From: Dehalococcoidia bacterium
GTDB taxonomy: Bacteria > Chloroflexota > Dehalococcoidia > Lucifugimonadales > Lucifugimonadaceae
NCBI GenBank assembly: GCA_022819585.1
Contig: JAJEGY010000029.1
Location: 1 to 46,393, forward strand
Reading direction: 5' to 3'
DNA length: 46,393 nt
Position 1 is the stretch's first letter. The number at the start of each line of letters is the position of its first letter. The notes below the pieces were generated by a model. It did not search any database. It was given only the letters and a program-made list of their open reading frames with translations, and was not told the DNA's origin. Positions 23,639 to 33,005 of this stretch are shown piece after piece. Made by a program: the position numbers and the translations under genes.

Positions 23639-24898
23639 TCAGATCAAATCCCGACGATCCACCCGGGAACCAGCCAAGTAAACATCCACAACCCTGCGCA
23701 AATCACCAAGCTCCCGCGAAGGATCGCCATCCACAACCAACACGTCCCCCTGCTTCCCCGCTTCAAGCGTCCCAACAGAATCATCCGCCCAACATGAAGC
23801 CGCCGAATCTCTCGTAGCAGAAACTATCGCCTCCATATTCGACATCCCAGCCATCCCATGCGACTCAATCTCAGTCTGGAAATCTCCCATCTCATAGTTC
23901 GACCAAGCCGAATCCGAACCAGCAACCATCACCACCCCAGCATCACGCATCCTCGCAACATGATCCATCCGAGTTTCAGACCCGCGTCGCATCGCATCAA
24001 GGTCCTCGGTATCGAGAGCACGACTCGGATCGTCCTCAAGCTGACGAATCCTCGCCACAGACTGCCCAAGCGTCGGATTCACAAAAACCCCAGCCTCGGC
24101 AATCCGATCCGCAATATCTGGCCGGTAGCTGTCCGAACCATCCGCATCCCGATGCAACCCATGAATAATCGTGTCCACCCCCGCCTCCAACGCATTCTCC
24201 ATCCCGCCGGACGAAGTGCAATGAGCCGCGACATGCTTCCCGAACTTGTGCGTCTCATCACATATCGCGCTGAACTCATCAACATTGAAAGACGGAACGA
24301 GTGGATGACTGGTGCGAGTGCTCCCACCAGTCGCCGTCACCTTGATGAAATCGGCCCCCTCCTTGATCAACTGCCGAACCGCCGCACGACACTCAGTAGC
24401 CCCCGTAGCTTGGATGCCGAAATAACTCAGATGCCCGCCGATAATCGCCACAGGACGTCCCGCCAAGATCAATCGCGGCGACGGCACAATCCCCATCTCC
24501 ACCGCGTCACGCAGATGAAAAGTCGTCCTATTCTTCCCGCCGCAATCCCTGACAGTAGTCACACCAGAAAAGAGATGCCGCCTCACATTCTGCGCCGATT
24601 GCACCGTAAGCACCTCGTCCGGCAACGTCACCAACTCGTCCCCCGCACGACCATCACCAATCCCGTTCACATGCACATGGCAATCCACCAGTCCCGGAAG
24701 GATCGTCGCAGCGCCATAATCCACCTCAAGCACCGAAGCACCCTCCGGCGCCTGCACCGTTTCCTTAGTTCCCACTCGCTTGATAGTTTCACCTTCGAGA
24801 AGGATCGCGGCCTGTTCAGCCACAGGTCCGCCACTGCCATCAATAAGCCTTGCAGCCTTCAAAATCGTGAACTGCGTCGCACCGTCACTCATTGCCAA
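23639..24898 (-). CDS. Amidohydrolase (imidazolonepropionase/prolidase-like), paralogue 1
   Basis: A 419-residue amidohydrolase-superfamily enzyme. The small N-terminal beta domain (FTILKAARLIDGSGG) precedes the metal motif HVH in LVDCHVHVNG. A probable carboxylated Lys is in FIKVTATGGSTRTS, followed by His ligands in HVAAHCTSSGG and IIHGLH and the catalytic Asp in VAGSDSAW. The C terminus closes with GTLEAGKQGDVLVVDGDP. The GGHLSYFG and TATGGS elements are typical of the Xaa-Pro/acyl-dipeptidase-like COG1228 group. Close similarity in order and motifs to the next gene indicates tandem duplication. Substrates may be N-acyl or cyclic amides; none is identified. It ends next to the dispersed repeat at 23442-23628. 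Confidence 0.9.
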   Translation of the reverse strand: MAMSDGATQFTILKAARLIDGSGGPVAEQAAILLEGETIKRVGTKETVQAPEGASVLEVDYGAATILPGLVDCHVHVNGIGDGRAGDELVTLPDEVLTVQSAQNVRRHLFSGVTTVRDCGGKNRTTFHLRDAVEMGIVPSPRLILAGRPVAIIGGHLSYFGIQATGATECRAAVRQLIKEGADFIKVTATGGSTRTSHPLVPSFNVDEFSAICDETHKFGKHVAAHCTSSGGMENALEAGVDTIIHGLHRDADGSDSYRPDIADRIAEAGVFVNPTLGQSVARIRQLEDDPSRALDTEDLDAMRRGSETRMDHVARMRDAGVVMVAGSDSAWSNYEMGDFQTEIESHGMAGMSNMEAIVSATRDSAASCWADDSVGTLEAGKQGDVLVVDGDPSRELGDLRRVVDVYLAGSRVDRRDLI

Positions 24899-24925
24899 TC
24901 TCCTGAATCTGCGCTGGGACAGACA

Positions 24926-26230
24926 CTAAAACTCATAAGGCGTCTGCCTCACAGCCGCCAACGATTCCTCCGAGCCCCGATCCACCTTCTCACCCCTGAA
25001 ATACACATCCTCAACATCCCAAAGCGCATTCACATCCTCCGTCGGATCGCCCCTGACCACCAAGACATCAGCCTGCTTCCCCGGCTCCAAAGTTCCCACG
25101 GCATCATCCACACCCAACGCCTCCGCCGCCCACTTTGTCACCGACATCACGCCCTGCAAATGACTGTATCCCGCGTGGACCAGCAACTCAGCTTCATACA
25201 CAGTATTCCCGAGTTGGTAATCGCCCCAAGAAGAATCCGAGCCTGTAATGACCTTCAGACCCATCTCGATCATTCGTCGGTTCTGCTCAAGCCGCACATC
25301 CAAAGCGCGCTTCGCTTCATCCAACGCCACAGACTCTTCCTCCGACAGACCCGAGTCATGCTGCTTCTCAATCAACGACCAGACTCGAGCGCGCCCCACA
25401 TGAAGCGTCGGATTGACATGCGCGCCCTGTTCGCCGATCCGCTCTGCGATATCAAACCTGAAATTGTCGCGATCGTCAGGCTCCTTGAAGACGCAGTGGA
25501 TGATCATGTCCACCTCAGCATCAAGCGAATTGATCACCCCCTGCGTCGATGTGCTGTGCGTAGCCGTCAACTTCCCGAACTTGTGCGCCTCGTCAGTGGC
25601 AGCACGAAGCTCATCCACATTGAAGGAGGGCAGCAACGGAAACGATGTCGGCGTGCTACCGCCGGTCGCGGTGATCTTGATGTAGTCCGCGCCTTCTTTG
25701 ATGAGCTGCCTGGTCAGCGCCCGGACACCCTCAACACCAGTAACCTCGCCACCGAAATATCCCATATGCCCACCGATGATCGATACTGGCCGGCCACAAA
25801 GCACCATCCTAGGCCCGACAGTCAACCCCTCATTGATCGCATCACGCACCCGAAACATCGTCACATTCTTCGGCCCATTCTCCCGAATCGTCGTCACCCC
25901 AGAAAACAGACTCCTCCGAGCATTACCTGCCGCTTGGACAGTCAGAACTTCATCCGCCAGCTCCGCCAACTCCTCACCCGCTCGACCATCCCCAAACCCA
26001 TTGTTGTGAGTATGGCAATCAACCATTCCAGGCAAGACAGTCGCGCCCGGATAGTCACGTCGCTCAACCGACGCGCCCTCAGGAGCCCGCACCTCATTCG
26101 CACGCCCAACCGCTACGATCTCCGACCCGCACATCAACACCGCACCCTGCTCAATCGGCAACCCGCCCGTAGCGTCAAACACCCGATCAGCTGTGACGAG
26201 GGTGTATTCGGAGTTGGAAGACGCGACCAT
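24926..26230 (-). CDS. Amidohydrolase (imidazolonepropionase/prolidase-like), paralogue 2
   Basis: A 434-residue paralogue of the downstream enzyme, 27 bases away and in the same operon. It has HTH in MVDCHTHNNG, the Lys in YIKITATGGSTPTS, His in LTATHSTSTQG and IIHCVF, and Asp in ITGSDSSWG. The third and fourth metal-site segments and the loop at residues 255-320 differ from paralogue 1 (for example THST against AHCT), which suggests different substrates. C-terminal closing strands match (GTLEPGKQADVLVVRGDP). The pair could act on related amides. Confidence 0.9.
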   Translation of the reverse strand: MVASSNSEYTLVTADRVFDATGGLPIEQGAVLMCGSEIVAVGRANEVRAPEGASVERRDYPGATVLPGMVDCHTHNNGFGDGRAGEELAELADEVLTVQAAGNARRSLFSGVTTIRENGPKNVTMFRVRDAINEGLTVGPRMVLCGRPVSIIGGHMGYFGGEVTGVEGVRALTRQLIKEGADYIKITATGGSTPTSFPLLPSFNVDELRAATDEAHKFGKLTATHSTSTQGVINSLDAEVDMIIHCVFKEPDDRDNFRFDIAERIGEQGAHVNPTLHVGRARVWSLIEKQHDSGLSEEESVALDEAKRALDVRLEQNRRMIEMGLKVITGSDSSWGDYQLGNTVYEAELLVHAGYSHLQGVMSVTKWAAEALGVDDAVGTLEPGKQADVLVVRGDPTEDVNALWDVEDVYFRGEKVDRGSEESLAAVRQTPYEF

Positions 26231-26330
26231 TGCTATCGGTAGGCGTAAGACATCGGATTACCTGAACTGCAAGTTACCACCGTGAGATGGAATACGCAAT
26301 ATCGAAAACAGCCAAGCGCCGCGATTTGCC

Positions 26331-27776
26331 TCAACCCACCGGATTCAGCCAATATCGCCCGGGCGCGATGAACTGGTCAGCCGATATCGGCCCCCAAGTG
26401 CCGCGAGCGTAGGGATAAAGCTGCGAAGCCAGTTCGCTCTCCCACGCTTCCACATACGGATCGATCACCGCCCAAGAGAGTTCGATCTCGTCAGCCCGTG
26501 TAAATAGCGATGCATCACCAGCCACCGCATCCAGCAACAATCGCTCGTAAGCATCACGCATACCGACAGGGAATTTGTAGCTAAGTTCCTGAGCTTGAGG
26601 CCGCAGCTGCGGTCCCGGTCTCTTGTTGTCAATGATCAGATGTATCGCTTCATCCGGCTGGATTACGATCCGAAGCATATTGGGCACTAGCCCAGATTCA
26701 TCTTCCACGTCAAAGATCCGATGTGGCGGCTGACGGAACTGGATCGCAATCTCCGTGGATTTCGTCCTCAGCGCCTTGCCGGAACGAAGGTAAAACGGAA
26801 TCCCTTGCCATCGCCAGTTATCGACATAGAGTCGCAAAGCCGCGTAAGTCGCCGTCGCGGATGCAGGCGAAACGCCGTCAAGATCACGGTATCCGTTGTA
26901 CTGACCTCGAATCGAGTTTGTAGCCGCTTCTTGCGCGTTCGGTTTGCGAATGGAGTTGAGCACTTTGGCCTTTTCATCGCGCAACGAGTCCGCATGATTC
27001 GTCGCCGGCGGCTCCATCGCGACTAACGCCAGAAGTTGCAGAAGATGACTCTGGAACATATCCCGGAGCACACCCGAATGTTCGTAGTACGCAGCTCTAT
27101 CGCCGACATCGAGATCTTCCAGCACCGAGATCTGGACATGATCGATGTAGTTTCGATTCCACAGCGGTTCGAAGATCGTGTTCCCGAACCTGAAAACGAT
27201 AAGGTTCTGGACCGTGTCTTTGCCGAGGTAATGATCGATCCGGAACAGTTGGTCTTCGGCAGCCCGAGAGTGTATGGAGGTGTTAAGGAGGCGAGCCGAC
27301 GCGAGGTCCGTGCCGAACGGTTTCTCTACCACGAGCCGTCTGACACCATGCTTCTCATCCAACATCCCGGCCTCATTCAGTGAACTGATGGTGCTTTCGT
27401 AAAGAGTAGGAGACAGCGCCAGATAGTAAAGACGATTGTCCTCTATCAGTCCTTCCGTATCTGCCTTGATCATTGCGTCGAGTCGTCGAAGCGAATCGAC
27501 ATCGTTTGACGAACCATGGATATATCTGATCTGATTGGCAAATTCCAACCAACTTTCGGCATCCGATGAATAGCTGTCGGATGCGACGTTGAACAGAAGC
27601 CTCCGATAGGTTTCGTCGTCGAATTCAGAACGGGCAAAAGCGATGAAACGGCATCGCTCAGGTAGAGCGTCGATCGAGTGAAGATGAAACAGCGCCGGGG
27701 CGAGTTTGCGCTTTGCTAGATCCCCAGACGCTCCAAAGATGACGATTGTGAATTGTTGCTTGTCGCTAGTCACCAT
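26331..27776 (-). CDS. zwf: Glucose-6-phosphate 1-dehydrogenase
   Basis: A 481-residue enzyme that oxidises glucose-6-phosphate to 6-phosphogluconolactone with NAD(P). The dinucleotide fingerprint GASGDLA is at residues 15-21, EKPFG at 151-155 and the substrate motif RIDHYLGK at 179-186, with the catalytic His in that motif. ATG 27776 gives the standard start (MVTSDKQQFTIVIFGASGDL); it overlaps the gnd stop by 11 bases, and the longer frame to 27839 would run deep into gnd. It is the last gene of the pentose phosphate operon. No OpcA-like assembly factor follows. Confidence 0.97.
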   Translation of the reverse strand: MVTSDKQQFTIVIFGASGDLAKRKLAPALFHLHSIDALPERCRFIAFARSEFDDETYRRLLFNVASDSYSSDAESWLEFANQIRYIHGSSNDVDSLRRLDAMIKADTEGLIEDNRLYYLALSPTLYESTISSLNEAGMLDEKHGVRRLVVEKPFGTDLASARLLNTSIHSRAAEDQLFRIDHYLGKDTVQNLIVFRFGNTIFEPLWNRNYIDHVQISVLEDLDVGDRAAYYEHSGVLRDMFQSHLLQLLALVAMEPPATNHADSLRDEKAKVLNSIRKPNAQEAATNSIRGQYNGYRDLDGVSPASATATYAALRLYVDNWRWQGIPFYLRSGKALRTKSTEIAIQFRQPPHRIFDVEDESGLVPNMLRIVIQPDEAIHLIIDNKRPGPQLRPQAQELSYKFPVGMRDAYERLLLDAVAGDASLFTRADEIELSWAVIDPYVEAWESELASQLYPYARGTWGPISADQFIAPGRYWLNPVG

Positions 27777-28680
27777 CAGCTTTTCGGACGCTATGACCGC
27801 CGAACGCGTTTCGCATCGCCGCGAGCGCGCGCCCTCCAATCGGATTCTCCTGCCGAGATCGGAATCGCATCTGTAAGGCCGCTGTGATCACTGGAGCAGG
27901 CACGGCGAGTTCGACTGACGCGTCCACTGTCCATCTACCTTCTCCGGAGTCTTCAACATACGATGACAGCGATTCCAGCCCAGGGTCGCCTTTCAATTCG
28001 TCGGCTGTCAGATCAAGCAACCAAGACCTGATAACGCTGCCGTAGCGCCAATTCTCGCAAATCGCAGCCAAATCCAAGCCGAATTCTTGCTTGGCTTCGA
28101 GCAGTTCCAGTCCTTCGGCGAACGCTTGCATCATGCCGTACTCGATACCGTTGTGGATCATCTTGACGTAGTGTCCCGATCCGCTCGGGCCGACATACAA
28201 ATTACCGTCAGCTTCTAGAGGCGCGAGCGACTTAAATATCGGCAGGTTCCGCTCGTATGCTTCCCTTGAACCCCCGATCGTAAGACAGTAACCATTCGCC
28301 AGTCCCCAGACGCCTCCGCTAGTGCCGCTGTCCAGCATGTCGATGCCCAGTTCGGCTAGAGACTCGGCACGACGCATCGTTTCCTTGTAGTTCGAGTTGC
28401 CACCATCGATCAAGGTGTCACCCGGAGACATGTGCTTGGACAACTCGTCGATCGTAGATTCGGTAATGTCCCCGGCTGGAACCATAATCCACACGGTTCG
28501 CGGTGTATCTAGGGCGTCAACCAACTCTCCCAACGTGGATCTACCAACGCCTCCGTGCGACTCCAATTCTTCCCGCGGCCCGACATCAAGGTCGAAGCCG
28601 ACCACTTCATGCCCGTCTTGCAGCAGGCGTTGAGCCATGTTGCCCCCCATCCTGCCAAGTCCGACTAACCCGATCTGCAT
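27766..28680 (-). CDS. gnd: 6-phosphogluconate dehydrogenase, short (YqeC-type) form
   Basis: A 304-residue decarboxylating dehydrogenase that converts 6-phosphogluconate to ribulose-5-phosphate and CO2. The dinucleotide fold starts GLVGLGRMGGNMA (residues 4-16). The substrate segments DGGNSNYK, SGTSGGVWGL and KMIHNGIEYGM, with catalytic Lys and the HN pair, are all present. It lacks the long C-terminal domain of the 470-residue enzymes, as usual for this NAD-linked family. It overlaps zwf by 11 bases and follows the unknown gene by 16. Confidence 0.96.
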   Translation of the reverse strand: MQIGLVGLGRMGGNMAQRLLQDGHEVVGFDLDVGPREELESHGGVGRSTLGELVDALDTPRTVWIMVPAGDITESTIDELSKHMSPGDTLIDGGNSNYKETMRRAESLAELGIDMLDSGTSGGVWGLANGYCLTIGGSREAYERNLPIFKSLAPLEADGNLYVGPSGSGHYVKMIHNGIEYGMMQAFAEGLELLEAKQEFGLDLAAICENWRYGSVIRSWLLDLTADELKGDPGLESLSSYVEDSGEGRWTVDASVELAVPAPVITAALQMRFRSRQENPIGGRALAAMRNAFGGHSVRKADGD

Positions 28681-28696
28681 GTATCGCTCCTTACGC

Positions 28697-29620
28697 TTAC
28701 ACAGAAATGCGTTCTGACCGCAACGTCTCTGAAACGGCCATGAACCTGTTGGCTATCGCGTTGGCGATATCACTCGCTTCGGATGCGCCACGAATCAGAT
28801 CCCGGAGGCACGCGGCAAAGGTTTCGGCTCCGACCACGACCTTCGCGTTACCCGGCATCTCACCAATCGCAACGGCAGATGATTGAACAACGTTAGGTAG
28901 CGTATCAACCGCGACTTGCTCGCCTAGGGCGAGCGGGAACGTCGTATCCAAGGTGAAACAAGGCAACACGTCGGTCCGATCATCAATATGGGCGCGTGCG
29001 CTCAATGTTTCAGCCACGATGCGGACGGACGGCAGATCCATCACCCAGAATTGCGGGTCAAGGTTGGCGTCTTGGAACAGCGAGATGATCCGCAAAGCGT
29101 TTTCCGACTGCAACATGGGATCGGGCCATTCGCCTCGCGGTTTGCGGATATCCCATGCAATCGTGACGTCGAATGTGTTTGCAAAGTCGTAGATGCCGAC
29201 GTGCTTGTCAATGGGAGACATCGATCTAGCCATCTGGCTCACGTTGCTTGGTGCACTGATCTGACCCATATCTTGAGCAGCGTTCAGTACCGGCAGCAGC
29301 AGCACATCGGGTTTGAACTTGCGAGTGATATCAGTCATCTCCTCAATTGCAGCTTCAAGGTAGTCTCGAACATCAAACTCGAACGTCAGCATCGTGGGAA
29401 TATCGGCTGACAGCGCTCGGAAGATCGATCCTTCGCCAATATCGGTGTCTAGCCAAATCAGTGTGTCGGATTTCACCAGACCTCGGTCGAATGAAAGTTC
29501 GAGCGCATCAATCAAAACATCGATCAACCCGACCAGATGCGCCCGATCCTCAGGGTCGGTCCGATCCAGACCTAACCCGCGTTCAACATTGGTTGTGTTG
29601 AGTATGAATTCCGGGTTCAC
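28697..29620 (-). CDS. Conserved pentose-phosphate-operon protein of unknown function
   Basis: A 307-residue soluble protein without signal peptide or membrane segments. It is packed between pgi (21 bases) and gnd (16 bases), so it is co-expressed with the pentose phosphate enzymes. Alternating strands and helices (for example DTLIWLDTDIG, PDVLLLPVL, HVGIYDF, DVTIAWDIRKP, QFWVMDLPSV, AKVVVGAETF) suggest a TIM barrel. The C-terminal VVVGAETFAACLRDLIRG, followed by a helix, resembles the phosphate-binding end of aldolase-like and DUF2090-like barrels; that is a weak inference. It shows no clear similarity to 6-phosphogluconolactonase, ribulose-phosphate epimerase or OpcA, the pathway partners not found in this cluster. 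Confidence 0.75.
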   Translation of the reverse strand: MNPEFILNTTNVERGLGLDRTDPEDRAHLVGLIDVLIDALELSFDRGLVKSDTLIWLDTDIGEGSIFRALSADIPTMLTFEFDVRDYLEAAIEEMTDITRKFKPDVLLLPVLNAAQDMGQISAPSNVSQMARSMSPIDKHVGIYDFANTFDVTIAWDIRKPRGEWPDPMLQSENALRIISLFQDANLDPQFWVMDLPSVRIVAETLSARAHIDDRTDVLPCFTLDTTFPLALGEQVAVDTLPNVVQSSAVAIGEMPGNAKVVVGAETFAACLRDLIRGASEASDIANAIANRFMAVSETLRSERISV

Positions 29621-29641
29621 GGTAGTACTAGCTTGTGGGTG

Positions 29642-31210
29642 TTAGACATGCGCGATGTTTTCAGCAACCGCTTTAATATCGTTGACTGCATCGCCGTCGA
29701 TTTGTGCCATCTCGGTGCGTCGTTGTTTTGCCTTACACGCTTGTACATCGCCAACAGCTTGAGACATCATCAATTCACCCAGCGTGTAAGACTGCTCAGG
29801 CACGGCAATGTCGATATCCGAAGGTTGAGTGATCACGAGAAGTTGGACCGAGTTTGGACCGCCTTTATGAAGCTGGCCTGTGGAATGAAGATATCGAGGG
29901 CCGTAACCAAACGTCGTGGCAGACTCCGTAGCGTTGCTGATGGATGTTCTCAAATCAGATATCGCGTTCGTGAGGACGTCAGATTCAGGAAGATAGGCGG
30001 CGATGGCGACGTAGTCTCCTTCTTGAGATTTGTCGATGATCGCTTCGACCGCATCATTCAGTGATACCAAGTCTGCTTGGACTTCGGCTCCAGACTCAAG
30101 GGCTTCTCGTGCCAGTTGCTTGGCAGATTCGACATCGGGTTGGTCAAATGGATAGATGCCCATCGCGGATGCTGCGATGGAAGTCGCAAACTCCCAACGG
30201 AAAAACTCTCCCGCTATGGCGGGAAGATCGGGAACCTTTATCCAGTAGGTTGGGTGATTTTCATACGCCGGATTCTCCGCTACATCTTCACCTTCAAGTG
30301 CGATACACACGAACTGTCTGTCATCGCCGTATGTGTGCTCTGGCAGCACAGGTTCGCCCGCGACCGGGATCAACCCGCGTCCGTTCTTGCCGGTGGATTC
30401 AGCCAAGAGTTGCTCCAACCAAAGGCCGAAGCGTTCCAAACTCGGAGACATGGCGAAGGTGACTTTATCGCGCCCCCTCAACGCGTTTTTTGCCATGAAC
30501 AGTCCAAGTTCCACTCCCGGGTTGTCGGCATCTTCACGACGACACTGATCCGCCATCGCAATCGCTCGCTCGGTCATTTCATCAGTCGGCATCCCGCAAA
30601 TCGATGCTGGAAACATGCCGAAACCTGACAAGGCAGAGAACCTGCCGCCAACGTTCGACGGCGTTGGAACGTGAATTGCGAACTGACCATCCGATGCACG
30701 CCGCGCTAGAGGTGTGTCCGGATCAGAAAGCGCAACGAAATGATCTCCCGCATTGTCCATCCCTATCTCATTCAACGCGGAACGAAAAACGCCTTCCAGA
30801 GATAACGGTTCGACAGTAGTACCGGACTTGCTGGCAACCGCAAACGCAGCGGTTGATAGATCAATCATCTCGAGTGCATCGCTTATCTGAACGGGGTTTA
30901 CGGTGTCGAAGACATTCAGAACGATGTCAGTGTCTGGGAACAAGGTCCGAAGCACTTCAGGGGTCAGGCTGCTACCACCCATTCCTAAGACGTTGAACGA
31001 AGTCACTCCATCCAACGCTTCGGAATGCGCCGTGGAAGCAAAACCTGTGCCCAAGCGCATCGAATCTGGCAGATCGAGCCAACCCATCCAATCACCACCT
31101 CCGCCTGGCGACGGATCGGACCACAGAGTGTAGTCTCGCCCCCAGGTACGCCGCACCATGTCCGCTATAGCAGGGCTTTTCTCACTCCTGATATCAGGTT
31201 TCGGATCCAA
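29642..31210 (-). CDS. pgi: Glucose-6-phosphate isomerase
   Basis: A 522-residue enzyme that interconverts glucose-6-phosphate and fructose-6-phosphate. The sugar isomerase (SIS) phosphate-binding motifs are GMGGSSL and ASKSGTT, and the C-terminal STGQLHKGGPN segment contains the catalytic His. It is of the type often fused behind transaldolase in actinobacteria and other taxa; here transaldolase is a separate gene ending 21 bases upstream. The last 60 residues, ending ACKAKQRRTEMAQIDGDAV, form a helical tail as in those fusion proteins. Confidence 0.93.
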   Translation of the reverse strand: MDPKPDIRSEKSPAIADMVRRTWGRDYTLWSDPSPGGGGDWMGWLDLPDSMRLGTGFASTAHSEALDGVTSFNVLGMGGSSLTPEVLRTLFPDTDIVLNVFDTVNPVQISDALEMIDLSTAAFAVASKSGTTVEPLSLEGVFRSALNEIGMDNAGDHFVALSDPDTPLARRASDGQFAIHVPTPSNVGGRFSALSGFGMFPASICGMPTDEMTERAIAMADQCRREDADNPGVELGLFMAKNALRGRDKVTFAMSPSLERFGLWLEQLLAESTGKNGRGLIPVAGEPVLPEHTYGDDRQFVCIALEGEDVAENPAYENHPTYWIKVPDLPAIAGEFFRWEFATSIAASAMGIYPFDQPDVESAKQLAREALESGAEVQADLVSLNDAVEAIIDKSQEGDYVAIAAYLPESDVLTNAISDLRTSISNATESATTFGYGPRYLHSTGQLHKGGPNSVQLLVITQPSDIDIAVPEQSYTLGELMMSQAVGDVQACKAKQRRTEMAQIDGDAVNDIKAVAENIAHV

Positions 31211-31231
31211 ACGCCACTCCCGAACACTCGA

Positions 31232-32356
31232 TTAACCGACACTAGCCAAGGTCGATATCTTGGCCGCGATCCGCTCCATCAAGCTGTCCCAAGAGTCTGC
31301 GAACTTTTCGACACCTTCGACAAGAAGTTGAGCAGTCACTTCTTCGTACGAGACGCCTCCTTCAGCGAGTTGTACGAGTTGTGCTTCTGCAACGTCAACA
31401 CCTTTCGTCAGTGTTTCTACGACGGTGCCGGTGTTGAGCACATCTTCAACGGTCGGCAACGGCAGAGTGTTGACGGTTTCAGGACCAAGAAGGCTGTCGA
31501 AATAGAGTGTTGGTGGATACTCGGGGTTTTTGACGCTGGTAGATGCCCACAAAGGCCGTTGCGGTTGCGCGCCAATCGTGTTAAGCGAGAAGAACCGAGT
31601 GTTGTCATTCAGATCGCTGGCGAATATCTTCTGGAATTCGCGGTATGCCAGCTTAGCGTTGGCGATGCCTATCCTACCCACCAAGTCGCTGTCATCAGGC
31701 AACAACTCATCCGCCAAGGTGTCGACCCGACTCACAAAGAACGACGCAACCGAGGCGATGCGCGCCGGAGAGCCGTTGCCGGAACTAGCGAATTGCGCTA
31801 GGCCGTCGAGATACGCGTTCGCCGCCGTTATGTACGCATCAAGCGAGAAGAGCAGCGTCACATTGACGTTGATGCCTTCGGAGATCAAAGTAGTGATCGC
31901 AGGCGCGCCCTCCGGGGTACCGGGAACTTTGATCATCACGTTCGGACGGTCGACGGCGGACCAAAGTCTGCGTGCCTCCGAGATCGTCCGGTCAGTGTCG
32001 TGCGCTAGGTGGGGATTAACTTCGATCGAGACGAAGCCGTCACGATAGTTCAACGCTTTGTAGACGGGCAAGAGAATGTCCGCCGCGTCCCGAACATCCT
32101 CGACCGCGATGCGCTCAAAGACAACTTCGGGTGGGCTCCCGTCTTTGCCATATTCCGCAAGCCGATCGTCGTAAACGTCGCTGCTGGCAATTGCACCGTC
32201 GAAGATCGTGGGATTGGTGGTGATGCCACGCAATCCAGTGTCCACCAGATCTTGAATTTCGCCACCGTCGATCATGTCGCGGCTGATCTGATCCAACCAA
32301 ACTGCCTGCCCAAGTTCCGCTGCTTTCGTGATGTTGTTGTTTTGTCCGTTAACCAT
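31232..32356 (-). CDS. tal: Transaldolase
   Basis: A 374-residue TIM-barrel enzyme that transfers a dihydroxyacetone unit between sugar phosphates. The Schiff-base lysine is K143 in MIKVPGTPEG; the N-terminal motif GITTNPTIFDGAI and the later ASVASFFVSRVD are the two family signatures. The length fits the long transaldolases of actinobacteria and cyanobacteria. It is 21 bases upstream of pgi and 51 bases downstream of rpiB. Confidence 0.96.
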   Translation of the reverse strand: MVNGQNNNITKAAELGQAVWLDQISRDMIDGGEIQDLVDTGLRGITTNPTIFDGAIASSDVYDDRLAEYGKDGSPPEVVFERIAVEDVRDAADILLPVYKALNYRDGFVSIEVNPHLAHDTDRTISEARRLWSAVDRPNVMIKVPGTPEGAPAITTLISEGINVNVTLLFSLDAYITAANAYLDGLAQFASSGNGSPARIASVASFFVSRVDTLADELLPDDSDLVGRIGIANAKLAYREFQKIFASDLNDNTRFFSLNTIGAQPQRPLWASTSVKNPEYPPTLYFDSLLGPETVNTLPLPTVEDVLNTGTVVETLTKGVDVAEAQLVQLAEGGVSYEEVTAQLLVEGVEKFADSWDSLMERIAAKISTLASVG

Positions 32357-32407
32357 TGACTGCCCTGTCCAAATCGGTTTTGCTGGCTGAACTAATTGGA
32401 AATCTCG

Positions 32408-32869
32408 TTATTCCGACGCGAAGTTGGATGCTTCGATTGCGTTGAGCTTGTCGAGGCGACGCTGAAAGCGAATCTCATCACCCATCGTCACCGATAGGAA
32501 CGCCTTGACCAATTCGGTCGCGATCGCTTCGCCGACCACTCTGCCGCCGATGCACAAAACGTTCATGTCGTCATGCACTACGCCCTGCGCGGCCGAATAG
32601 GTATCATGGCAGATCGAAGCTCGGACACCCCTGAACTTGTTGGCGGTGACTGCGGCTCCGATGCCGCTGCCGCACACGATAATCCCGCGATCAGCATCGC
32701 CAGACATCACTGCTTCCGCAACTGGCGCGGCTCGATCGGGATAATCATCTTCCGCGTCGTAGGAATGAGCACCGAGATCAATCACTTGATGACCTGCGGT
32801 TTCAATAGTCGAAATTACGGCATCGCGCAGATTGAATCCAGCGTGATCAGCGCCAACTGCTACTCGCAT
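32408..32869 (-). CDS. rpiB: Ribose-5-phosphate isomerase B
   Basis: A 153-residue enzyme that interconverts ribose-5-phosphate and ribulose-5-phosphate. MRVAVGADHAGF begins the Rossmann-like fold with D8 and H9; the catalytic Cys66 is in CGSGIGA; CHDTYSA supplies the partner His. I start at ATG 32869, where the family N terminus begins; an extension to 32917 exists but is not conserved. The C-terminal 25 residues extend past the usual end. Confidence 0.95.
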   Translation of the reverse strand: MRVAVGADHAGFNLRDAVISTIETAGHQVIDLGAHSYDAEDDYPDRAAPVAEAVMSGDADRGIIVCGSGIGAAVTANKFRGVRASICHDTYSAAQGVVHDDMNVLCIGGRVVGEAIATELVKAFLSVTMGDEIRFQRRLDKLNAIEASNFASE

Positions 32870-33005
32870 CGGTAGGTCAAACCCCCGCTGTTCAGGACAC
32901 GATAATTGTCGTGCCAACTACGCGGTAATGATACACCCGCGCATTTCAGCGCCCTAAGTTATTCGAGACAACCCGACTGCGATCCGCTGTCGGCAATAGC
33001 GAGGG

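Noticed and set aside
23858-26242. A 794-codon open frame on the plus strand opposite both amidohydrolase genes
   Set aside because: It is antisense to two clear enzymes whose codon bias leaves few stops in this frame; the translation is Arg-, His- and Pro-rich with no domain and no ribosome binding site.
28697-29620. OpcA, the usual assembly factor for glucose-6-phosphate dehydrogenase, for the unknown operon gene
   Set aside because: Position and length fit, but the sequence shows none of the OpcA segments I know and looks like a different fold.
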